Positions 1-4,673 of a stretch of 7,425 bases of DNA are shown here, piece after piece. The position numbers were made by a program, and so were the translations under genes. The DNA is from CBFCZU01 sp965602635 (GTDB lineage: Bacteria; Planctomycetota; Phycisphaerae; SM23-33). The stretch covers positions 1 to 7,425 of the forward strand of contig CBFCZU010000211.1 in the NCBI GenBank assembly GCA_965602635.1. The letters are read 5' to 3'. Each line of letters opens with the position of its first letter. Positions within the stretch are counted from its first letter, which is position 1. The notes under the pieces are model-generated. The model was not told where the DNA came from and did not search any database. It saw only the letters and a list, made by a program, of their open reading frames with translations.

Positions 1-174
1 CTTGCCGTATCCCAGTGCCGCCAGCAGCAGGGTGGCCAGGGCGGCGATGCGGATGGCGGCGGCGACGACGGCCGATTCGTGCTGGGGATAGAACAAGACG
101 ACCACCGCCGCGACCTGGGCGGCCAGGGCCGTCAGGAACTTGCGGGATGAGATTCGCTGAAGGAAAGATCGCAT
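1..174 (-). CDS. Holin-like small membrane protein, N-terminal part (3' end outside window)
   Basis: I read this directly from the minus strand: ATG at 174 after an ideal AGGAGGAG, then 58 codons open to the window edge. The protein begins MRSFLQRISSRKFLTALAAQ. Two hydrophobic segments follow, about residues 13-30 (FLTALAAQVAAVVVLFYP) and 36-56 (AVVAAAIRIAALATLLLAALGY), separated by a short polar turn QHES. The 'SRKFLTALAA...' opening, with a basic N-terminus and two closely spaced helices, is common in small phage holins, which open the inner membrane to time host lysis. The position at the end of the structural genes beside other small membrane proteins agrees. The GC-rich helices also resemble other short membrane proteins, and the C-terminus is missing, so the class of holin cannot be given. 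Confidence 0.6.
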   Translation of the reverse strand, partial: MRSFLQRISSRKFLTALAAQVAAVVVLFYPQHESAVVAAAIRIAALATLLLAALGYGK

Positions 175-256
175 CGGCTGCTCCTCCTCTGAGGTGCGCG
201 GCTGGCGAGCCAGGCCGCTGGTTAAATGAATTCCTGTCGGGCTTATGCCCCCCGCG
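175..256 (-). promoter_or_regulatory. 82-base gap with two potential hairpins before the holin-like gene
   Basis: This is the longest non-coding stretch here. On the minus strand GGGC-ATAA-GCCC (250-239) gives a 4-bp stem. GCGG-C-CTGG-CTCG-CCAG-CCGC (218-198) gives an 8-bp stem with one bulged C and a four-base loop. Neither is followed by a T-run, so neither is a convincing intrinsic terminator. I see no credible -35/-10 pair. AGGAGG at 188-183, 8 bases before the ATG at 174, is the ribosome binding site. The stronger hairpin ends 9 bases upstream of that site and could affect translation or RNA processing. Confidence 0.35.
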
Positions 257-514
257 CTACAGGCCCAGGATGGCGTGCAGGATGGGCCCGGCAAGGTCGG
301 CTATCTGCGCCAGGAAGGCCAGCTCGTTCATGTCCTGGTGGTACGCCGCGACGGCGTCGCGGTACTCGGCAGAGTCGCGAAGCGACTGCACCGTCCGCTC
401 GGTCAGTGAGATTCGATCGATAACGGCCGCCAGGGACGGATGGCGGCGTGCCCATTCGTCGAACCTCTGCCCGACGGCGGCGGCGACGAGTTCGGTGACC
501 TTCTTGTCATTCAC
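257..514 (-). CDS. Hypothetical 85-aa helical protein in the lysis-like module
   Basis: GTG 514 to TAG 259-257, overlapping the previous gene by 8 bases. I do not recognise the family. The sequence looks almost entirely helical: MNDKKVTELVAAAVGQRFDEW, then AAVIDRISLTERTVQSLRDS, then AEYRDAVAAYHQDMNELAFL. It ends in a hydrophobic stretch, IADLAGPILHAILGL, of about 15 residues. That is too short for a typical membrane helix, but it could dock into a membrane or a partner protein. There is no signal peptide. The ideal AGGAGG site and the tight overlap show it is a translated member of the cluster, placed between the lipoprotein-like gene and the holin-like gene. A role in regulating or assembling the lysis apparatus is only a guess from position. 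Confidence 0.7.
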   Translation of the reverse strand: MNDKKVTELVAAAVGQRFDEWARRHPSLAAVIDRISLTERTVQSLRDSAEYRDAVAAYHQDMNELAFLAQIADLAGPILHAILGL

Positions 515-1016
515 GGATCAGCCTCCTTCCGAGGGCGTGGATAATCTGCCTGGCTCGCCCTGTCAGGGCGTAGTGTTGCAGGATCAGCGTGCCGGCCATC
601 GCAAGCGCTTCATCGGCGGCGGAGAGATTGTCCAGGTGGCAAGCGTGCTCGGCCTCAAGGTGGCGGTGCTGTTGGGCCAGGGCGTCGCGGGCCGCTGCGT
701 AGCCCCTGCGCGCCGAGATGACCCACTCGGCCGAGAGCGGTACGGGCTTGCCGGCGGCGTCCTGAATCTTGCCGGCCTCGATGAGCCTGGCGTCGGCGTC
801 GAAGGCTGAGTCCAGTGCCGCCTTCAGCGCGTCGAGCCGGCCCACGGCCTCGGCGTGGCGGCTCTTCTCCAACGTCGAGGTGTCGGCCAGGCCCTGGCGG
901 GCGACGGCTATCAGCTCCATCGTCGCCGGAGGCGCCCCGCAGCCGGCCGACAGCGCCGGGACGATCAGCGCGACCAGCACGCACAAGGGGATAAGCGCCC
1001 TAAGTCTTCCTGCCAT
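507..1016 (-). CDS. Lipoprotein-like secreted helical protein, possible outer-membrane spanin partner
   Basis: 169 residues from ATG 1016 (GAGGAG 7 bases upstream) to TGA 509-507. The N-terminus is a clear export signal: basic MAGRLRAL, then the hydrophobic core IPLCVLVALIVPAL, then LSAGC with Cys26. This resembles a lipobox but is imperfect, because Leu is at -4 rather than -3, so either lipidation or ordinary signal cleavage could apply. The mature part is helical and charged (KSRHAEAVGRLDALKAALDS, AEWVISARRGYAAARDALAQ, QHRHLEAEHACHLDNLSAAD), with a second cysteine at 126. The start overlaps the preceding membrane/coiled-coil gene, an arrangement also seen for Rz/Rz1 spanin pairs. At 169 residues it is longer than classical o-spanins and lacks their proline-rich region, so the spanin idea is tentative. 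Planctomycetes in particular are not known as spanin models. A periplasmic phage moron protein is an alternative. Confidence 0.66.
   Translation of the reverse strand: MAGRLRALIPLCVLVALIVPALSAGCGAPPATMELIAVARQGLADTSTLEKSRHAEAVGRLDALKAALDSAFDADARLIEAGKIQDAAGKPVPLSAEWVISARRGYAAARDALAQQHRHLEAEHACHLDNLSAADEALAMAGTLILQHYALTGRARQIIHALGRRLIRE
522..527 (-). promoter_or_regulatory. Strong ribosome binding site that fixes a GTG start
   Basis: AGGAGG (527-522 on the minus strand) lies 7 bases before GTG at 514. An ATG at 510 is closer to the upstream stop, but it is in another frame and has poorer spacing, so GTG is preferred. Confidence 0.75.
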
Positions 1017-1278
1017 TTCTGATCTCCTCTCTCAGTGCCCCCAGGGCCTCGCGAACGAGGCGCTGCGTTTCCGAGAACCGCGTCATGGCGGCGGTGTTGT
1101 GCTCGACGACCTCGACCAGCTTCTCCAGACGCTGCTCGTCGCGGACGATCCGCGAGTGGGCCTCGTTGAGCTGCTCTTCCCGCAGGTTGCTGTGGCGGCG
1201 CTCCCATAGCCACATGGCGCCCATGAGCCCGGCCGCGCCGAAGCTGGCCAGGCCGGTGATGGCATTCGTGCAAAGCAA
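1000..1278 (-). CDS. Small membrane protein with coiled coil, lysis-associated candidate (holin/BhlA-like or inner-membrane spanin-like)
   Basis: 92 residues from TTG 1278 to TAG 1002-1000. The TTG is supported by an ideally spaced AGGAGG. Residues about 7-25 (ITGLASFGAAGLMGAMWLW) form one membrane helix, followed at once by the basic ERRH. Residues 32-89 are a charged heptad-rich helix (LREEQLNEAHSRIVRDEQRL, then LEKLVEVVEHNTAAM and LVREALGALREEIRNG), suited to a coiled coil. One N-terminal helix plus a long coiled coil resembles Rz-type inner-membrane spanins and also BhlA/XhlA-type holin accessory proteins. The adjoining genes favour a release role: an overlapping lipoprotein gene follows directly and a holin-like gene lies further on. 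The stop lies beyond the next gene's start (17-base overlap). The topology is seen in the sequence; the lysis role is inferred. A membrane-anchored scaffold with no lysis role remains possible. Confidence 0.68.
   Translation of the reverse strand: MLCTNAITGLASFGAAGLMGAMWLWERRHSNLREEQLNEAHSRIVRDEQRLEKLVEVVEHNTAAMTRFSETQRLVREALGALREEIRNGRKT
1024..1029 (-). promoter_or_regulatory. Ribosome binding site inside the end of the upstream coding region
   Basis: GAGGAG (1029-1024 on the minus strand) lies 7 bases before the ATG at 1016. It is also the pair of glutamate codons near the C-terminus of the 92-aa protein (REEI). The embedding supports the 17-base gene overlap as genuine. Confidence 0.7.
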
Positions 1279-1285
1279 CGTCGCT

Positions 1286-1291
1286 CCTCCT
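1286..1291 (-). promoter_or_regulatory. Strong ribosome binding site that fixes a TTG start
   Basis: AGGAGG (1291-1286 on the minus strand, inside a longer GAGAGGAGGAG) lies 7 bases before TTG at 1278. The next in-frame ATG is at codon 19 (residue M19), inside the predicted membrane helix. The site therefore argues for the rare TTG start. Confidence 0.75.
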
Positions 1292-1302
1292 CTCGTGGGC
1301 GG

Positions 1303-2343
1303 TCAATTGGGCGGCGAGTCGAGGTCGAACTCGACGACCAGTTCGACTGACAGGCCCACCGTTTCGGGCCCGGTGTCGCTGCGGCGGAACAGGAAGTTCT
1401 GCTCGGCCCCGTCGATCATTGCCTGGACGGCGGATGTCAGGGCGGCGTTGGACAGTTGGGCCGTGACGTTCGCCGTGAGGTCGAGCGAACCGATGTAGTC
1501 TGCATCTCCCGACCCGGTGCCGCCGGGCGTGGACCAGGCCGCTGAGGCGCTGGGGTCGTACTCGTTCCATGTCGGCGGATCCCAGGCGAAGTCGATCTCG
1601 CGCAGGCAGCGATAGATCGTTACCTGGCAGTCAGTGTCGGTGGTGGCATTGAGCCCGGTGGCGGATCGGACGGTCAGGCCGGTCAGGCCCAAGGCCGGCG
1701 TGTCGGCGGTGCGCGCCGCAATGAAGGCGACGCTGCGCAGGTCGTCGGTGGCGCCGTTGGCGATGGAGTCCCCGATCCAGGGCGTGTTGGGGAGCAGGGA
1801 CCAGATGCCTCCGGCCAGGTACACCGGCAGCCGCCACCGCCCGCGGGCGATCCATTCGATCGCCTGCCGCAGCTCATTGAAATGAACCGCCCTCACGAAG
1901 TCCTGCTCGCCCGTGAGCGTCGGATCGGTCCAGGCCTGCGTCCCGTTGAGCTTCTCCATCAGGCCGACCTGGCCGGTGTCGGGGTCGGAGGCGACAAGCA
2001 CCTTGTTTTCGTCCGCGCCGCCCACGGGCCAGAGCCAGTCCATCGCTTGGGGCGTCGGTGGGGTCCCCCCCAGTCCGTGGATGGCGGGAGAGAGGATCTT
2101 CTCGGTGATGTTGTCGCGCAGGTTGCGGAACGGCGGCGGGGTCTGTGTGGCCAAGATCGCGGCCCTGACGCCCTGGCCCGCGCCGATCTGGGATGAGAAG
2201 TCCTGCCCGAGCAGGTACACCAGGCGTCGCCGGCGGTTGACGGCTTCCGCCAGCTCCGCTGGATCGTCGTCGCGGATGAAGTGCACGCCCGCGTCCAGGC
2301 GGCCCTGGGCGTTCGAGTTGGTCCACGTGGGTGTGTAGGTCAT
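1303..2343 (-). CDS. Putative tail appendage protein with DNRLRE-like C-terminal domain
   Basis: This 346-aa protein runs from ATG 2343 to TGA 1305-1303, starting 13 bases after the previous stop with only a weak AGAG as ribosome binding site. Residues 20-45 (VHFIRDDDPAELAEAVNRRRRLVYL) and 153-176 (VHFNELRQAIEWIARGRWRLPVYL) look like two copies of one helical motif of the 'HxxELRxA' type. I know such motifs as a recurring short module in large surface proteins. About 182-342 resemble a DNRLRE-type beta-sandwich: segments VTIYRCLREIDFAWDPPTWNEY, AAWSTPGGTG, DADYIGSLDLTANVT and EQNFLFRRSDTGPETVGLSVELVVEF follow that family's 'yrv-W-ATWN-W-PGg-...-n-g-l-lr' order. In DNRLRE/CBM96-type domains this fold binds polysaccharide. 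There is no signal peptide, so export as part of a particle is more likely than secretion. A tail fibre or decoration protein binding envelope glycans is my inference. Confidence 0.65.
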   Translation of the reverse strand: MTYTPTWTNSNAQGRLDAGVHFIRDDDPAELAEAVNRRRRLVYLLGQDFSSQIGAGQGVRAAILATQTPPPFRNLRDNITEKILSPAIHGLGGTPPTPQAMDWLWPVGGADENKVLVASDPDTGQVGLMEKLNGTQAWTDPTLTGEQDFVRAVHFNELRQAIEWIARGRWRLPVYLAGGIWSLLPNTPWIGDSIANGATDDLRSVAFIAARTADTPALGLTGLTVRSATGLNATTDTDCQVTIYRCLREIDFAWDPPTWNEYDPSASAAWSTPGGTGSGDADYIGSLDLTANVTAQLSNAALTSAVQAMIDGAEQNFLFRRSDTGPETVGLSVELVVEFDLDSPPN

Positions 2344-2356
2344 GGCTGCCGGGTCT

Positions 2357-2920
2357 CTAGTCCAGGTACTTCGCGTAGGCCGGATGGTCGAAGACGTATC
2401 GCGTGGTCGGCGGGTTCCCGTTGTCCACCGTGGCCCGGGCGATCACGATCGTCCCGTTGTCCACGGCCGCGCCGCTGCCGAGGGAGAGTTCGGCGAGGTT
2501 GTGGGCCGTCAGGTTCACGGCGCCGGGCGCGTCGGCGAACGTGGCTGCGCCGGTGGCGACCTGCTCGCGCACCGTATATCCCGACCCGCCCAGCGAGGCG
2601 GTGACCTTGGCGAGGAACAGCACCAGCGAGACCTGCCGAATGAATACGACCCACCGCCCGCCGGCGTCGATGGCTATGGCGTCGGTGCCGGGAGGGACCC
2701 GGACCTTGGAATCCACCGCCTCGGCGAGGTTGGTCACTGTCAAGGTCGCGGTGCCAACGACGTCGGTGCCGCCCTGGGCGTCGAAGGCGATCGGCCGGGC
2801 GGTGTAGCGGTTGTCCTCGTCGTGGGACGTGAGACGGACGAGCTGCGCGGCCTTGTTGCCGGAAACCTCCGCCCAACAGGACAGCGCGTCGCGGGGTGTC
2901 TGGTTCTCTGACATGGTCAT
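2357..2920 (-). CDS. Hypothetical beta-rich tail/baseplate accessory protein
   Basis: This encodes 187 residues from the ATG at 2920, which overlaps the preceding TGA as ATGA, to the TAG at 2359-2357. I chose this start for the overlap. A second ATG at 2914 is equally close to the weak GTGAG at 2929-2925, and an in-frame ATG at 2947 would add nine residues inside the upstream gene. I do not recognise the family. The sequence is rich in predicted beta strands (TATLTVTNL, TDAIAIDAGGRWVVFIRQVSLVLFLAKVTA, GTIVIARATVDNG), with alternating hydrophobic residues and many G, T and A. It ends in an aromatic tail (YVFDHPAYAKYLD). There is no signal peptide. The hydrophobic VSLVLFLAKV stretch is too short for a confident membrane helix and fits a buried strand. 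Its position between the hub-like protein and another probable fibre protein suggests a minor tail or adaptor role. This is inference. Confidence 0.65.
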   Translation of the reverse strand: MTMSENQTPRDALSCWAEVSGNKAAQLVRLTSHDEDNRYTARPIAFDAQGGTDVVGTATLTVTNLAEAVDSKVRVPPGTDAIAIDAGGRWVVFIRQVSLVLFLAKVTASLGGSGYTVREQVATGAATFADAPGAVNLTAHNLAELSLGSGAAVDNGTIVIARATVDNGNPPTTRYVFDHPAYAKYLD

Positions 2921-4662
2921 GCGCTCACTATCAAGTGGGTGGCCCATTCCTCGCCGCAGCGGTGCTCCACCTTCCGGACGTGCGGGGCCGAATCGGGAAG
3001 GCTGGCCAGCTCGAGCCCGCGCCCGTCCACGCGCTCGATGATGTCGCTCACGGTGCAGGTGGCGTCCAGTTGGGCGAGGGTCAGCTCGGCCTCGAGCGTC
3101 CCGGCGTCGCCCAGAGCGACCGTCCGGGCCAATTGAGTAAGCCGGTCTGTGTCGTCACGTTCGTCCGGCTCGGGCAGGTCCTCGTCCTGATAGAACACGC
3201 TGCCTTCGTGGACCTTCGCCCACCTCCCGGCCGGGAATTCCACGACCTCCACGCCGCCGTCGCCGGCGACCATGACACTCAGCCGCTGGTCCGCCTCCAC
3301 GGACGCGGTGACGCGCATCCTCACCGTGCCGGCCAGGGCGGCCTGGAAGTAGTCCGCCCCCAGGGCGTCGTCGGCCAGGTAGATTGCACATTCCTCGCGC
3401 GAGGTCCGCACGGCCCCGCCGTGCCGCAGCCAGGAGCTGCCGCTGTCGTGACTGACCTCGACCACAACGCCGAGCGTCTCACCGCCGCGGCCCCGGGACA
3501 GGCACGGCCCGAAGCGCCTGGGCCTCGACACCAGGAAGTCATCGCCGTTGATCGTCGCGAAGTCGAAGGCATCCAGCTCGTGGGGCTCGCCGGTGTACTG
3601 ACCGGCTTCGTTGAGCGCCCACTTGCGATACACGTCCGCGACGGCCAGCCAGTCGGCCGCTTCGCCGCGGACGAAGTCGCGGTAGTCGTACGTCGCCAGG
3701 GTGGGATCCCAGCATGGCTGAAGCTCGAAGGTGGATTCGTATGTCTTGGGGGCGCCGAGGATGAGGATGGCGCGCCGGGCGGCTCTTCGGCCGATGCTGA
3801 TGCGGCCTTTCCAGAGGTTCGTCTGCCGGCCGTCGAGGTCGGCCCCGCGTCGCTGGAGTCGTACGCTGCGCCGTCTGCCGGTGCGGCCTGGGTGGTAGAA
3901 CGCCATCCCCCGCCGGCAGCGCCCGGCCTCCAGAATGCAAGGGCCGTGGATGGCGAGCCCGGCGACGGAGCAGACGCGGGCAAGCGCCTCGCAGACCGTC
4001 AGCCCGGTCAGCGACAGCCGGGGCGGATGGATCGCGGCGGCGAGGCTTGCAACCTCCATCGGCACCGACGCCTCGACGTCCGCCGGAACGTGCGCCGCCA
4101 GCAAATAGCCGAGAATGTCCGCGACAGACCAGGCCTGACCATCGTCCGCGGCCGCGAAAATCCGGCAGGCCCTGCCGCCAATGGAGTAGCTGCTCGTCGT
4201 GGCCAGCCCGTGCTGACCGTCGTTGAAGACGCACTTGGCCGCCGCCACGAACACGGGCTGGCCGTCGCTGACTTCCCATCGCCCGCACAGACGCGTGCCG
4301 AGGATCACCTTCAGGGCATCCTCGGTCTCCAGGCTGAGCTGCTCCCGGTCCGGCCCGACGCCGACCAGGTGCCGGGCGACGATGCCGTCGAAGACGATGT
4401 GCTGGCGCCCCGGCCCCAGGCATAACCAGACTCGGCTGCCCGGCTGCGGCAGCGCCGAGACGTTCTCCAGGCCTCGGGCGGGTCGGTGCCTGTCGCCCAT
4501 CGTCAGGCCAAGCGTCGCGCGGCCGAAGTCCGGGGCGGGAAGCAAGCTGAACGACTCGACATGCAGGTCCCGCCGCCGCCTGCCGTCCACATAGACGGTG
4601 GGGGCCCTGGGCCGGACAACGCGGGACGCCGCTGAAGCGGGATGGATGGTCAGTGTGGTCAC
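2917..4662 (-). CDS. Baseplate hub / tail-tip-like protein
   Basis: This 581-aa protein starts at GTG 4662 (GAGGA core 6 bases upstream) and ends at TGA 2919-2917. No signal peptide or membrane segment is visible. Residues about 20-120 follow the layout of hub-type phage proteins (late-control gpD / T4 gp27-like): PTVYVDGRRR, a strand-rich segment, then GSRVWLCLGPGRQHIVFDGIVARH and REQLSLETEDALKVI. The middle has ADILGYLLAAHVP and LTVCEALARVCSVAGLAIHGP, the helix-strand element typical of such hubs. These are followed by NLWKGRISIGRRAARRAILILGAP and FELQPCWDPTL. The C-terminus (CTVSDIIERVDGRGLELAS, then PHVRKVEHRCGEEWATHLIV) matches the closing beta segment of tail-tip proteins. It would sit at the distal tail tube, supporting the fibre encoded just before it. 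The stop overlaps the next ATG (ATGA), implying coupled translation. The family assignment is by pattern only; a tail-associated attachment protein is the alternative. Confidence 0.62.
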   Translation of the reverse strand: MTTLTIHPASAASRVVRPRAPTVYVDGRRRRDLHVESFSLLPAPDFGRATLGLTMGDRHRPARGLENVSALPQPGSRVWLCLGPGRQHIVFDGIVARHLVGVGPDREQLSLETEDALKVILGTRLCGRWEVSDGQPVFVAAAKCVFNDGQHGLATTSSYSIGGRACRIFAAADDGQAWSVADILGYLLAAHVPADVEASVPMEVASLAAAIHPPRLSLTGLTVCEALARVCSVAGLAIHGPCILEAGRCRRGMAFYHPGRTGRRRSVRLQRRGADLDGRQTNLWKGRISIGRRAARRAILILGAPKTYESTFELQPCWDPTLATYDYRDFVRGEAADWLAVADVYRKWALNEAGQYTGEPHELDAFDFATINGDDFLVSRPRRFGPCLSRGRGGETLGVVVEVSHDSGSSWLRHGGAVRTSREECAIYLADDALGADYFQAALAGTVRMRVTASVEADQRLSVMVAGDGGVEVVEFPAGRWAKVHEGSVFYQDEDLPEPDERDDTDRLTQLARTVALGDAGTLEAELTLAQLDATCTVSDIIERVDGRGLELASLPDSAPHVRKVEHRCGEEWATHLIVSA

Positions 4663-4668
4663 GCTGGA

Positions 4669-4673
4669 TCCTC
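4669..4673 (-). promoter_or_regulatory. Ribosome binding site overlapping the upstream stop codon
   Basis: On the minus strand TGAGGA (4674-4669) contains both the TGA stop of the 716-aa gene and a GAGGA Shine-Dalgarno core. It lies 6 bases before the GTG at 4662. The placement supports the GTG start and suggests that ribosomes finishing the upstream gene re-initiate on the next one. Confidence 0.65.

Noticed and set aside
198..218. Hairpin considered as an intrinsic terminator after the 85-aa gene
   Set aside because: No T-run follows on either strand, and the same-direction holin-like gene starts 24 bases later with a strong ribosome binding site.
15..809. A 264-codon open frame on the plus strand across the lysis-like genes
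   Set aside because: It overlaps four well-supported minus-strand genes with strong ribosome binding sites. Its Arg/Pro/Gly/Ser-rich product is typical of a shadow frame.
2059..2075. A run of seven G on the minus strand (CTG GGG GGG ACC) in the 346-aa gene, formally a slippery heptamer
   Set aside because: The gene is not a tail assembly chaperone, I see no stimulatory structure, and the zero frame continues through a sensible C-terminal domain. Chance in GC-rich DNA is enough.
2896..4425. A 509-codon open frame on the plus strand
   Set aside because: It lies opposite the 581-aa hub-like gene. Its product is low-complexity, rich in G, A, R, P and V, with no domain pattern. Long antisense frames are expected in GC-rich genes.
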